Below, in pieces: positions 24,288-35,726 of a stretch of DNA of 64,000 nucleotides. Every line of letters begins with the position of its first letter. Positions within the stretch are counted from its first letter, which is position 1. The DNA comes from Aquilaria yunnanensis (taxonomy: Eukaryota; Streptophyta; Magnoliopsida; Malvales; Thymelaeaceae), in the NCBI GenBank assembly GCA_039654915.1, contig CM077594.1, forward strand, positions 89,356,893-89,420,892. Direction: 5' to 3'. The translations under genes and the position numbers were made by a program. The notes under the pieces are model-generated. The model worked only from the letters and a program-made list of their open reading frames with translations. It did no database searches and was not told where the DNA came from.

Positions 24288-24515
24288 ATAGTCCAGCTCT
24301 TCCAAGTCATGGTCACCAAATCCAAGATCTATGTTGTCATGGAATATGTTTGCCGCAACAAGCTTTTCACCAAGGTTGCCAAAAGGTAGGCTCCGGGAAA
24401 AAGTCATAGGAAATACTTCCAACAATTGATCTATGTTGTCTTTTTTTACCATGCGTAGAAGGTCTACCACCAAGATTTGAAGCTTGAAAATTTGCTCCTA
24501 AATGAAAAACGGCTA
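24288..24515 (+). pseudogene. CIPK protein-kinase fragment (pseudogene)
   Basis: Read on the plus strand, the frame gives IVQLFQVMVTKSKIYVVMEY, then VCRNKLFTKVAKGR, a stop, and SHRKYFQQLIYVV. A second stop follows, then KVYHQDLKLENLLLNEKR. This corresponds to the kinase-domain stretch of CBL-interacting protein kinases from strand 4 through the catalytic loop. In that family the loop is normally HRDLKPEN; here it is HQDLKLEN, so the catalytic Arg-Asp pair is altered. At least two in-frame stops, missing N- and C-terminal parts and no NAF motif make it a dead fragment. No introns interrupt the visible stretch. Family assignment is by motif order and is fairly secure. Confidence 0.78.
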
Positions 24516-25030
24516 GCCTGTTATGTGTGGTGTTAGGGTTAGAGTTTAGGTAAAGTATGGGCTAGTGGGTTTGGGTAACTAGGTTGGGTTGGTGGATTAG
24601 TGTTAGGGGAGAGCATTTGGTGGGATTGCTTTGGAGCCAATCTGAACAAAATGATTTAACTGATTTTTGATTTTTACAAAGTGTGTCCAAATTGTCTAAA
24701 TTATATGTATAACTAATCCAAATTGTTCAAATTATATTTTGATTTATTCAGTTTGGCTTATTTGATTCCTCTATCTAAGACCTAGACATTAGACACATAG
24801 TAAATGAAAAAAAAATACTCAAAAGTTTACCTTTCATGCCCAAAATTAATGAAGAATAAACAACATATGTTCCAAAATTAGTAGGAAATAACTTTATATA
24901 TGTACAGTCAATATAGATTATGTAAAATATTTATTAATATTCGGTCTATTTGGTTTATCTAATTTCTAGTGTATAATCCAATAACCAATTTGATAGCCGA
25001 ATACAAAATTTGGTTTTGGTCCGAATTAGA
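24516..25030. repeat. CGGTT-type foldback relative
   Basis: Bases 24640-25020 contain TTCAAATTATA-type and TATTCGGTCTATTTGG-type words related to the repeats at 3225-3760 and 47490-47620. Ends are not resolved. Confidence 0.4.
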
Positions 25031-27250
25031 AAGACAACTAAACCATTTTATTCAAATATAGTTGATCTTTTTTATTTTTTCACTTTTGTCCAAATAATAC
25101 TCACCCATAGTTGGTGTTTTTGGATTGGCCTATAAACTTAGTCTGACTGAACTGAGACTATCTCAAATTTGGGTATTTTCAGATTTGACCTGAACCAACT
25201 TGACTTTAGTAGTAGAAATTTGGGCCAGGTCTACCCGAATTATTGCTATTCCTTTTAAAACTCACCCAAAGTCAGTATTTTTAGATCAGAGTTGGGGTTA
25301 TGAGTTACACTTTCACCCTTAATTTGATCAATATGACCTTCTTGAGCAAATGTAGGTAAAAAATAAGTATGACACAAACCAAGAAGATTTCATTTTCCTT
25401 TTTCTTTCTAAATTTTTAAGGAAAAAAGGTTTTGCATCTTCTAAAGTATAACTACAAATTTTTTTATTACTAATATTGTTAGTTCTATTATTATACTTTG
25501 TTCCAATTATCAAATGTTACCAATCAAATAAACAAAGTATGATTTCGTAGATGAGTAGATTTTTTTTTTTTATAATGAAAGCGATTTCCTTAATTAATTT
25601 TTCAAAATCTCACTGTTATATTGATTATAAAATTCGCTAGTGTTTAATCTTAGTGAGGACAATTTACTGTATAAATTGATTTTTTTAATAAAAAATATTG
25701 GCATTGAATATTATTCAAAAAATTATTTGGTAAAAGTTAAATATAAAAATTTACATTTGTTGATTAGAGTTAGATTGTCATCACATATGAAATTAACAAT
25801 GACATGTACTGAAAGCTTTAGGACTTCTACCAACAGTTTCGAAGATTTAAAACTTCAATATTAAAGACGGGGTGAGTTCATAAGGAATTTAATCCCTCGG
25901 GAAACACTCTTGCCATTCTCACCTTCGTCGCACACTTTCCATTTTCTTCCTCATATTTTCTTTACATCTCCAGCTAATGCTTGGGTACTAATTAATCAGG
26001 TTTGTCCAATTGATTTATCGTTGTTATGTAACCTAATTATCCTAGATTTATTTCTTACATTTTTACTATTTATTTCTTATTCATAGAACTCATTTATTGT
26101 AATTTGTAAAAGTATCATCTGATTCATTTAATTCATTTAATGCTTTATAAAATTATATCATTGTTTTTAATACAATTACATCAATACAAGACGGCAGTAC
26201 ATGACAAGTGAAAAAGAACAAGTAAAAGAAGTGCCAAACATGCAAAGACATAAACATAGATCATAACTAACTATCTATATTAATTTACAAGAAATCTAGA
26301 TGGTCCCCTAAGCCTAAATCAATAGCAGAAAAGGCAGTCCAATTTTGCGTCGGCACAAACTATGAAAGCTAATATTGTCCTATTCCCTAAAATGAATACA
26401 TCTTTTCGGACTTGATTTAGCCTGACTATTCAGTTTTTCTTTTTTTTTGGTTGCCGGTCTTGGTTGTTGAGCTATATGTGGAGTCTGCATCGCAATTGAG
26501 TTAAAGCTTACAACCACTTAGATGAAGATATTGCCATTCACATCAACACCTAATACATGTTTTGCAAACAAAAGCAACAGATTACTCTAGCAACAGGTAG
26601 AAGAATCCTTGGAGCGCCTCTTCTTTGAATGTCTCATGTCTCTACAAACAGTGGCAGAGCTAAGATTTTGGTTTAGGGGAGAGTGACGGCGTTGCGGTGA
26701 GGTAAAGCTGGAGATTGAGACTAAGTCGTATTAATTCAAAGATAAGGAAATAACTCGTATGATTTAAAAAAGTTAGAGGACTAATAGTGCATTTAGGCCA
26801 TATAGAATATCTACTTAAGGTTAAAGGGAATACTTACTCTTTTGGTCCCTCATCTTTATATTTTTTCATCATTTTCAGGGGACAAAAATACATATTTAAC
26901 CCCTAAATTTGTTTAAATTGACCAATTAAGTACAGCTCAAGTCAAGTTCTTGAAAGCTTGGCTGACTTTATTTTGAATGTACAGAAAGACCTTTGTGTGA
27001 GAATCTCTAGAATTCCCGTGCCTCGGCTTCTTGCATCCAGTTGGTGTAAAAGACTTTTATGCATGTGAGGTTTCTTTTTCGAATTCCCCTGTTTATGCCC
27101 CGGTGTAAAATAGAAGAAGATGAAGCCGCAAAACCTAGCGGATGACCCGTAAGTAGCGGCTAGGGAACATTACTAGAAAGTTATTATAAGTGATTATTTA
27201 TTTAAATTGTATGCTAATTAAACCTTATACTTAAAGAAGCCTAAGAATAT
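25031..27250. other. No recognisable gene
   Basis: AT-rich DNA. At 26650 the sequence CAGTGGCAGAGCTAAG looks like one terminus of a hAT-type repeat, but no matching partner or target duplication was found. The rest shows no coding sequence or RNA gene. Confidence 0.45.
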
Positions 27251-28480
27251 TTGTTGGTCCAAGTGCAACCAAGAGGGGGGGTGAATTGGTTGGGTTCCAA
27301 AAATAAAGCACAAATTGATTCTTGAAGCCCCAAACTCAAATTCAATTTGAAGAACAATAATTAACTCTATTTCACTCAGAAAATGACTACCACAATCCAC
27401 CTAGAATTTGATTTGAAAGTTATCTTTGAAGTAGTTTTGAAAACAAGCAAGTTCAACCAAAACAAGTTGCATAAAACACCCACCAAAGCTCAAATAGGTA
27501 GATAGAAGAAGAAGCTTGGACAAGGGAATTTTATAGAGGTTCGAACTCTCCTCTTGAGAGCCTACTCCTCTCCTCAAGCTCACCACTTGAGAGTTTTCTT
27601 CTCTACTATGAACCACAATGATACACAATAGCCTTCAAAGGCATACAACACTTAGGTAGATCCTTCTACCTTCACCTCTCACTAGTTTTGCCAAAGGCTA
27701 ACTAGAAACCCTTCTAACCCTTTTTCCCTTACAAGGAAATCATTCAACCACTCAAGACAAGCTCAACAATTCGTGGTTACAAGGTAAGAACAAAGCAACC
27801 AATGCTAGATAAGCCAATGAAAGCATAAGCACAAGTTCTTGGCAACTTTTCTAATTTCAGCTCTTTGATGGATGATTCCTCTTTCTAGTTGCCAAGTTAT
27901 GTTTACAACATGTTTCTTAGTGTAAATATACTCTTTAGGAAGCCATTGGACCGTTGAAGCCCTGTTGGAAGTGCCTGAAAAGTTTCCTTAAAACCTGGAG
28001 AGCCGTTGCTCTGTTTTACGCAAAAATGCAGATTTCCCAGATTTCGTGTTAAGTCCAGAGTTTAACCTGTTAAACTCAGCTTCTCTCTCCAACGGTCAAA
28101 AGCAACAGGAGACAGAGCATTTAATGCGCGGTAGACATGTACAGATGGCGTCTTCTAATTCGTCCGAGCTTCATTTGAAATTTTGGCTGAAAACGCGCCA
28201 CTTGAAACTTTTGAACCCAAGCCTTCAGACTTCAACTTAACAGGTTAAATCCGAGTTTTAACACGTCAGCTGAAGCTTTGAAAAAATCACAGGAAACTTA
28301 TTCTTCGAATTAACCCAGTTTAACGTTTTACAGTGTAAAACTTGGGAGCAAGTTAAACTTAGGTGAAACACATACCTGTTAAGCTGTGACTTTAATGGGT
28401 TAAACTTAAAACCATTCCAAAACACTTGTAATTTGGACATCAAAACTTGAATCAAACATCACCTAAGTTAATAACCTACT
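27251..28480. repeat. LTR-like repeat fragment
   Basis: It begins TTGGTCCAAGTGCAACCAAG, followed by a G run and GTGAATTGG, a beginning often seen in plant LTR-retrotransposon debris. The right end is uncertain. No primer-binding site, second LTR or polyprotein sequence is visible nearby, so a solo LTR or fragment is the best guess. Confidence 0.4.
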
Positions 28481-29141
28481 AATTTCTTTTCAAAGATAAT
28501 TTTTCCTCAATACTTCTAAACCATATTTTTTTGGATAAACACTTAACATACTTGGAAATTAAGCATAAGTTTAATTAACCTTATTTCAACCAAAAAGATG
28601 AGATTAAAAATATTAACACAAATCATTTGTCACCATCAAAATTAAAGTTTTCTTTGGAATAAATCCAATAATATTTTTTTTTAAAGAAATTATTTTTATT
28701 AAATTATTATTACTTTGTAAAAGATATATGACTTCAATGATTATTAGACGGACATAGTATAACTTTCAAATAAAGTTTGTTTTAAATAAAAAATTAAAAT
28801 TAATTACGAAAATGTGCAAAGAATAAACAGTTTATGAAAAGTCCCAATTGGGAAAATCATAAAAATATGTGGAATAAATTCAATTAAAAATCTTCTTCTT
28901 CTTCGGGGTTGATTAACAGAAAGACGGCCCAAAATCTAGGACCCGCGACCCATGACAATGACGGGGACAAAATCCGGCCTATTATTCGTCCCTCCCGTGC
29001 GTTGCAGATCCGCGGATTTGACAGCCCACTACCAGCTCTAGTTCATTTCAAGTCGGAACCTCCAGAGAAAATTTGTCTTCATGTCTCCAAATTTCCACGA
29101 AACTAAAACGTAAGGCCAAACGCTGGACGCCGGAGGTAGTA
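28481..29141. other. Upstream region of the thiazole kinase gene
   Basis: AT-rich until about 28900, then GC-richer toward the coding start. It probably contains the promoter and 5' leader of the kinase gene. A CTTCTTCTTCTTC run at 28891-28903 may be a leader pyrimidine patch. Confidence 0.5.
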
Positions 29142-30008
29142 ATGGAAGAGACCAAGTGCCAGGAAGAAGGACTGGAACGGTCGGTATGGGCGAAAAGGGC
29201 GTGGAGCCATCTGAGCTCCGTCCGAGCGCAGTCCCCCTTGATCCAGTGCATCACCAACTTCGTCTCCATGGATCTCATGGCTAACACTCTCCTCTCCGCC
29301 GGCGCCTCCCCGGCCATGCTTCACTCCGAGCAAGAGTCCCCCGATTTTACCCCTAAAGCCCATGCGCTCTGCGTCAACATCGGCACCCTCTCCGGAAATT
29401 GGGTCACTGCCATGAAGGTCGCCGCCGGTATCGCTTCCAACGTCGGTAAACCATGGGTTCTTGACCCAGTCGCGGCTGGTGCTTCCACCTATCGGTTAAA
29501 TGCCTGTTTGGAGCTCCTGGAGCTCCGGCCCACTGTTATTCGGGGCAACGCCTCCGAGATCATAGCTTTAGCGGGCTCTTCCGTGGTCAACTCGAAAGGT
29601 GTTGACAGCATCCATGGGTCTATTGATGCTGTGGAAGAGGCGAAGTCGTTGGCTTTGTCTACTGGCGCGGTGGTTGCGGTTTCAGGCGCGGTGGATATAG
29701 TGACTGACGGCCGGCGCGTGGTCGGCGCTAGTAATGGCGTGGCGATGTTGCAGAAGATCACGGCCACGGGTTGTGCGGTGACTGCCATGATCGCCGCTTT
29801 CGTAGCCGTCGACCCGTCCCACGCTTTGGAGGCAACGGCTTCTGCGCTGTCCATATTCGGGATTGCTGCTGAGATTGGCGCGGAAGCGGCTAAAGGGCCA
29901 GCATCCTTGCGGCTGCAATTGATAGATTCTCTTTACGCGCTGGACGAGACGGTGGTGCTTGCTCGAGCACAGATAGCCGAGTGGAATAGACCAGAGGGAG
30001 CTGGATGA
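29142..30008 (+). CDS. THIM: Hydroxyethylthiazole kinase (ThiM-type)
   Basis: An uninterrupted frame encodes 288 residues. The frame is open to an ATG at 29073, but that ATG has a weak context. The one at 29142 has G at -3 and +4, and the protein from there (MEETKCQEEG) matches the length expected for plant ThiM. The enzyme phosphorylates 4-methyl-5-(2-hydroxyethyl)thiazole with ATP in thiamine salvage. Ribokinase-like landmarks are NFVSMDLMANTLLSAGASPA (from about residue 39), ALCVNIGTLSGNW, KPWVLDPVAAGAS (about 104-116), RGNASEIIAL (from 134) and ATGCAVTAMIAAF with Cys 211. That Cys lies in the anion-hole loop near the transferred phosphate. There is no obvious targeting peptide. It converges with the dirigent gene. 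No riboswitch-like element was recognised. Confidence 0.95.
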   Translation: MEETKCQEEGLERSVWAKRAWSHLSSVRAQSPLIQCITNFVSMDLMANTLLSAGASPAMLHSEQESPDFTPKAHALCVNIGTLSGNWVTAMKVAAGIASNVGKPWVLDPVAAGASTYRLNACLELLELRPTVIRGNASEIIALAGSSVVNSKGVDSIHGSIDAVEEAKSLALSTGAVVAVSGAVDIVTDGRRVVGASNGVAMLQKITATGCAVTAMIAAFVAVDPSHALEATASALSIFGIAAEIGAEAAKGPASLRLQLIDSLYALDETVVLARAQIAEWNRPEGAG

Positions 30009-30845
30009 AACAGCACTTTGGTCTCTGAGGTACCGTAGCTAGCACCTAAGCTGGGTTATATAATATGGGGCTTAAGATTCTAAATCTCTGTTTCATAAAT
30101 TTGGAATTGTAAGAGTTCATAATCTAAGACTACTATTACTGAGAAAATTTTAAAGAGAGAATTTAGACTAGCTATCTGTTTTCCGTAAGCTACAAGCAAA
30201 ATGGGCAATTGGCTTTTCTGTTCACTCTGCTCAAGCCATGTGTTTGCAGTGAGTCCATTGATTGGGGTGATTAGGGGATTTTGTTTTCTTAATTGGTTCG
30301 TTATATAGCTTCAGGCAATCATCTTTTGAATTGGATTATTGTTTCTAGGTTTAGTGCAGCCTGGTTTTATCTGGTTGATAATGATAGACAGCTAACCAAA
30401 GTAGGAATGTAAATTAGGAGCTTTACTGCAAGTTTATGGCCCATTCTTTTCAGGGCTTTTGCCTTGTGAGACACTGTCACCTCCAACAAGAGATGGTGCA
30501 GGTTAGAATTTTTGGGTCTCGGAACATATGATATTGTTGAGGAAGCTTGCCCTTTGCAACTTCACGATATGTTTTGCAGAAATATTTAAAGGAATGTTAT
30601 CTCCTAATATGTACTGTATCTGATAGCTGCTAGTTCACTTCCATTGTTGTTATCTTGTAAAAACCAATTCGACACACCTTGACTTGTTTACAGAGAAATG
30701 ATGCATGTTACGGTTGAGTGCAAAAACACAAACAGAGAAGTCATCTTTTGTATTTAGATGCATATAGAGTGAAGTTGAGAAGCACCACAACGCGCTCACT
30801 TTCACACAAACAGATTGACGCAAGATTTTATGATGCCATACGTTC
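30009..30845. other. Convergent 3' region
   Basis: This is the shared downstream region of the thiazole kinase (plus) and dirigent (minus) genes. No other gene or delimited repeat is visible. Confidence 0.5.
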
Positions 30846-31601
30846 CTAGTATTTTAGATGGACCACAATCTTCAGTAACATCTCCGCACCATCAATGACT
30901 TGTTGGCCAGGTGGTATGAGTGGTCGAAGTTCGGCAATTCCATGAGCATTCTTGAACTTGCCTGTTCCACCCGTTATAGATAGGTGTGACATGGGGCTCC
31001 TGATCTTGTAGGCTCCGTAAAAGTTGAGGTTGTCGTTGTACTCCCCACCTTCCATCATAGCTGTGAATGCCATCAACTGTGTTGTTCCATCTGCAGAGCT
31101 GGCCACATAAACTCCTTGTGCTTTGCCTAGTACCTGGGATCCCAAGTCAGGGCTGCCTGTCAGTATGTCATCAATGACAGTGATTGTTCCGAAGCCTAGT
31201 GCCAATCCATCTGGTCCTAGCGGAATTTGAGCATTGGCATTGAGATTCTGATTATTGTTATTTCCAGCAAAACTTGTACCAGCCAAGCCAGTTCCCAAAG
31301 GTAGGCCATTTATTCCATTGACAGTTGGAATGGCACCGTTAGCGTTGGGCACAGCTACTGCATTTTGCGGAGGGAGGAATCCCACTGGTTTAGCAAAGGG
31401 TACCTGACCATTGTAGATGTTTCCTAGTAAGCCGGTTATCGGCCTAGCCGTGGGATTACTTCCTCCAAGAATGTCATGCATGTATAACTCCAGAATGGGT
31501 TCTTCAGTCGTAGTTGCAGCTGGACCAGCTGCAGCCACCAAACCCACCACGCAGAAAATAGCAATTAGTAACATGGCGAGAACCGAAAGTTGTTTGTGCA
31601 T
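30846..31601 (-). CDS. Dirigent protein, ESB1/DIR-e type
   Basis: One exon encodes 251 residues. A signal peptide covers about residues 1-24 (QLSVLAMLLIAIFCVVGLVAA), so the protein is secreted to the cell wall. Residues 35-70 (EPILELYMHDILGG, then ARPITGLLGNIYNGQVPFA) begin the dirigent domain. An Asn/Gly/Pro-rich insertion of about 55 residues follows. The barrel then resumes with LGFGTITVIDDILT, VLGKAQGVYVASS, AFTAMMEGGEYNDNLNFYGA and LSITGGTGKFKNAHGIAEL. The long low-complexity insertion and FGTITVIDD are characteristic of the ESB1/DIR-e branch. Members of that branch help place lignin at the Casparian strip. That specific role here is inferred from the subfamily, not shown. Confidence 0.94.
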   Translation of the reverse strand: MHKQLSVLAMLLIAIFCVVGLVAAAGPAATTTEEPILELYMHDILGGSNPTARPITGLLGNIYNGQVPFAKPVGFLPPQNAVAVPNANGAIPTVNGINGLPLGTGLAGTSFAGNNNNQNLNANAQIPLGPDGLALGFGTITVIDDILTGSPDLGSQVLGKAQGVYVASSADGTTQLMAFTAMMEGGEYNDNLNFYGAYKIRSPMSHLSITGGTGKFKNAHGIAELRPLIPPGQQVIDGAEMLLKIVVHLKY

Positions 31602-31676
31602 TCTTTGGTGCGTGTATTTGAATGTTTTTGCTTCTCTATTGTATTTTGAACTGAATTTTCTGGGATCTGGATGCTC

Positions 31677-31684
31677 TTTAAATA
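31677..31684 (-). promoter_or_regulatory. TATA-like box of the dirigent gene
   Basis: On the minus strand TATTTAAA lies 76 bp upstream of the ATG at 31601. That leaves room for a transcription start about 30 bp downstream and a leader of about 45 nt. The transcription start itself is not shown by sequence. Confidence 0.5.
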
Positions 31685-31772
31685 GCCGGAAGCATGGAGT
31701 TGTTGAGAAGAAAGCTAGGTGGTGCAGTTGTCACTAGCTCCTTCAGCTTCTAATAATTATGTCCAGATCGTT

Positions 31773-32077
31773 TCCAATGTAAATGACTAAAATTTAGAGT
31801 GCTTCTTGTAGAAGGCAAACACTTGTTAGGATGGTTTCGAGTTCGAGTCATCTAAATATAAAGATGCCAGAAAAGCTAAAATTATCAATCTGGATGGAGT
31901 AGTTGTGTAATTGAAGTGGTGAAGTTGTTGAGTAAAGCACTTTCCTCTTTCCCCTAAAATCTTTCCGAGGATAGAGCAACCTCTTTCAAACGCTGTTTCT
32001 CCATTTACACAGTTCGAATCCGAAATCTCACTTAAGAGAAGAGAATCTTTTTTCCACTCCATCTCAAAGCGTTTCAT
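31773..32077 (+). repeat. Dispersed repeat, copy A (SINE-like?)
   Basis: Segments ATGACTAAAATTTAGAGTG (31783), then GTGAAGTTGTTGAGTAAAGC, CCCTAAAATC and GTTCGAATCCGAAATCTCA occur in the same order at 62487-62986. The GTTCGAATCC word resembles a pol III B box, and GTGGTGAAGTTGTTGAG weakly resembles an A box. No tail or target duplication was fixed. Confidence 0.45.
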
Positions 32078-32801
32078 ATTATTGTTAATTGGTGATTAGT
32101 CATTTATTAAAAGAATAAGGAATTAACTCAAACGTACAGAAACTAAAGGAATGGAAAATTAAGTCAAATAAACAAAGAAAAATATGAAAAGAACATAAAA
32201 TTGAAATAAATGCAAGGCAATAAAAGAACGTGTATCTGATCTAAATGAACATAAAATAGAGCCAAAAGAATAATAACCTAAAATAATTAACTAGGAGACA
32301 AATGAACACAACTTAAATTAATAATTGAAAATCGGATCAAAATATTGGAAAAGGGAGAAGAGAATTTCAAAATAAGAAAGTCGTTAATGCGACAAAGAAA
32401 ACAATAACAAGATGAAAGAAAATTCATATCAAAGCACAAGAAGAACCATTGGAATTGTTGTAATTAGGCCCTTAAAGTTTAGACAAATGAGCTAATCAAC
32501 ATTATAATTTTGCTGGATATCCTAACAAAGTGTATGTGTTATGATTTTTCAAACGATGACTTGATATTATCCTTTTTCATGGTGCTTTGTAATTTCGTTT
32601 TTTTTTTTCTAAAGGTGATTATATTTACTGTTTTGATTACATTTTTTTTTTTGACTTGATAGTGCACTTTTTCCTCAAGGTTTCAGAAATACTTGATAAA
32701 AAATAGATCATTCCACCTTTAGATAGATAAATAATTAGGGCATCAAAAAGTTTTAACAAGCCTTTTGACATAAATTGGATAGCAAAAGGTCATTTTCTAA
32801 T
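32078..32801. other. No recognisable feature
   Basis: A-rich non-coding DNA with no delimited repeat or gene. Confidence 0.5.
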
Positions 32802-33130
32802 TACAATTTGTCACTTGATGTTTAAGTGAAATTACACTTTATTTTTTGATGTTTGAAAATATACACTTCACTCCATAGGTGGGACTTTTTTTTTTTACAA
32901 TGTCTACCATGAACTTTTAAAATTCTAATTTAAACTTTACAATACCTGTCTCACAATAAATTCAAATTATTAAATAAATTTTTTAGTTGACAGTTTAAAT
33001 GATCAATTTTCAATTCATCTAAATGTCAAATAGTCATTCTCCTCTCAATTCAGGGGGCAAAGTGTGCATTTTTTTACTAAACATGAAGGTGCAAAGTGTA
33101 ATTTCATATAAATTTGAGTGACAAATTGTA
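32802..33130. repeat. Foldback MITE, about 329 bp
   Basis: The ends are inverse: TACAATTTGTCACTTGATG at the left and GAGTGACAAATTGTA at the right. Inside them are ACTTTATTTTTTGATG against its inverse near 33100, and CACTTCACTCC against GGGGCAAAGTGTGC. The arms are about 80 bp. No clear target duplication was found. It may belong with the elements at 1960 and 12085. Confidence 0.7.
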
Positions 33131-33600
33131 GCAGCTCTTAAAAATTTAACATTTCTTTACCAAATAAAGGGAAAGCATATTTTAAGTTCTAAAATTTTTT
33201 AGATTTTGCTAAATTAGTACCAAAACTCTTTGATCTTAAAACTTTAAATCGTTAATTATTTTTGTCCTATATTGTTGTGTTCTGCTAAGTTAGTCTTAAA
33301 TTTTTGCTTTTGAGGGAAAATGTTGATATGACTAATTAAAGCTATTATCTACTTATTTCCGATAAACAAATCGATAAAATTTAGTGAACTTGAAAAGTTT
33401 AATAAAGTTCAGTGTTCATTTTGCACTTTGAACAAGAAATTTGGGATCTAAATATATTTTCAAAAATCATAAGGAACATGTTGTAATTTCTCAAACATTA
33501 TAGGCTGTATAATGGCTATTATCCCAAAGTACGGAGCTCACTAGAGCTGGCGTATTCCAATCCACTCTACCTTGTTATCGGTGGATTAGCGAAAAATATG

Positions 33601-34140
33601 CTCTAACAGAATGGGTCTTAAGTTATCTTAAAAATCAAGACTTGGTATTTCTAGGGATAGATACAATTACCTGCTTTATTAGAGCTTTGAGCAAATTTAT
33701 TTTAATTTAAATTAACTTAATCTAAAATAATTTTTTTATTTTTATATCTTTTTTTTCTAGAACCAATTTATTTGAAGTAAATATTATGTAGGTCTAATAA
33801 TCTATTAAAAATAAAAAATATTATAATTTTATTAAATTATTATGAATTTTTCTTTTTTTAATGTCTAAAAATAGAAAAGTTCATACAAATTTAATAAATT
33901 CATGATTTCATACAAATTTAATAAATTCATGAAAATTTACTTTCAAATGGATCATTATATCTACATAATATTGGTTTTCAAATGAAATTAGTTCTTGACA
34001 AAATGGATGTAAAAATAAAAACAATCAATTTCAAACTAAATTGACTTAAATTAAAATGAATTGGCTTAAAACAGGTTATTGTATCTATCCATAGAAATAC
34101 CAAGTCTTGATTTAGGAAAACATAAGACCCACTCTATTAA
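33601..34140. repeat. Long inverted-repeat element, about 540 bp
   Basis: The left arm ATGGGTCTTAAG...TCAAGACTTGGTATTTCTA, then GGATAGATACAATTACCTG, is repeated inverted at 34060-34140 with few changes. The interior (33700-34060) is itself a diverged foldback of a family also seen near 880-1115, 49140-49475 and 55975-56210. No coding sequence is present. Confidence 0.7.
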
Positions 34141-35355
34141 AAAGATACCATTCCGCTTGAGTCGTCGTTTTTACCTTTGATCTATCAATAGTAGGGTGGA
34201 GCAAGTCAAATTAGTTTTTTTTTTTTACTCTTTCAAATACTGTAGCCCCAACTTGTTAATTGATTCAAAAAGTTAGAAATTAAAAATATAACGACAGGGT
34301 CCATAATTTTTTAGAAATCGCAATACAGGTCATGTATTTTTTTTGTAGAAAATTTCAATTTAGTCCCCTAAACTTGGATAAAATTGGCCGGTGAGAAGAG
34401 GAATCGAGGTTAAGGTATTGGATGATCAAATGGCCGGTGAAAAGTGGCAGCCCCAAGTGGGCGACCGTTCTTGACAGAGATGCGATCGCCCTGCACCTGG
34501 CTTGGAACTCTGAGACTGGGATGTGCCTTGTATCTTGGTCAACTGATGCGAGTTCAGATAGAAAGGTCAAGTGTTACACACATAATTTCACTAATATACA
34601 TGCCATTCTCGCTCAGGCATAAATAAGGCCAAGTTTAACCGGCATGTTGGCATCGACTTGATTCGCCAATAAAGCATTTTTGGGTCGCCTTAACTTTAAA
34701 TAAACTAGGCCTACTTAGCTGGTAATCAGCCCACACTTCATTGTTGGTAGATAAAAAAAAAATACAGAATTTTCATACTAATTATATTTATATAGAAAGA
34801 AATGTTAAAAAGTTATGAAAGCAAAATTAAGTTATGATCAATTCAAAAGTTATGAAAAAATTGAAACATTTCAAAGTTGTTACTAACCAATTTGATTTGG
34901 GATTTAAGCAAAATAGGAATCTTGACTGCAAATCATACAAGCTTAGGGCTATAAAATACAAAAGCCAAATATTTAGAACATCTTTTACATTTATTGGGAT
35001 ATGATGTAAATGAGCTGAGTCGAACTCAAAAACCTTGGCTCAAAGTTTAGCTAGTTAAGGATTGACTCGGTTTGATTTTGAGTTTGACAGGCGGGCATGA
35101 GTGTCATTTCTTATCCATTAAGCTTGATGGGCGGGGTAGCGGGTGCAGTAGCTCCGTGCTTGATCCACTCTATTGACATCCCTAAATCTATGTGTACATC
35201 TGTATGCGTGTGTAGAACTATTATGCACATAAAAAATCTATAAATAAGGCTGATTATAGATGGAATAGACTTGGGTGCGCTTGAAGCACAAGTGCATGGG
35301 GGCATAAATCTCTATTTATAAAAAATACGCAAGCTTCAAACAAGTTTCTCCATTT
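34141..35355. other. No recognisable gene
   Basis: Non-coding. Bases 34380-34620 are less AT-rich and open in several frames, but no frame shows family resemblance. Confidence 0.45.
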
Positions 35356-35420
35356 TGTGGAATAGTTGATTGACTATGGATTTGACATAGAGGGCTCGGG
35401 TTCAAATTGCTGGGTGCTAA
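35356..35420 (+). repeat. tRNA-like head 1 followed by a pyrimidine-rich tail
   Basis: GTGGAATAGTTGATTGACTA resembles a D-arm/A-box. GACTATGGATTTGACATAG can form an anticodon-like arm. CTCGGGTTCAAATTGCTGGG resembles a T-arm with a B-box word (GGTTCAAATT). A pyrimidine-rich tail runs to about 35720, including a (TC)n block at 35573-35600. Acceptor-stem pairing is poor, so this is not a functional tRNA gene. Confidence 0.45.
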
Positions 35421-35567
35421 GCTAGTTTTTTCACTTTTTTTTCTTCCCAGCTCTCTCTCTCTTCTTTCCCTTCATTTTTTTAACATTAATTTCTTATCAT
35501 TTTCAGCTTTCTCATTTTTTTTTTTTCATTTCCCTTCATTTCCTTTTAACGTTGGGTTACTTTCTTC

Positions 35568-35572
<5 letters not shown>

Positions 35573-35600
<28 letters not shown>
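35573..35600. repeat. (TC)n microsatellite
   Basis: About 14 uninterrupted TC dinucleotides lie within the pyrimidine-rich tail. Confidence 0.9.
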
Positions 35601-35605
<5 letters not shown>

Positions 35606-35726
35606 CTTTTTAACATTAATTTTTCTTCGTTAATGGATATGCTAATTTCTTCGTTTCTTTGTTTTTGACATTTTTCCTTCTTCCATTTTTCCCCCCACTT
35701 TTTCATCTTTTTCTCTCTCCAATTCT

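Noticed and set aside
26580..26640. Possible LINE reverse-transcriptase zinc-binding motif (ERLFFEC)
   Set aside because: The match is a handful of residues with no neighbouring LINE sequence.
29073..29141. Upstream ATG of the thiazole kinase
   Set aside because: It has weak start context, and the added 23 residues are basic without family similarity. A targeting role cannot be excluded, but it is not preferred.
29000..30300. TPP riboswitch near the thiamine gene
   Set aside because: No conserved pyrimidine-sensor helix pattern was seen; in plants that riboswitch is known from THIC, not from this gene.
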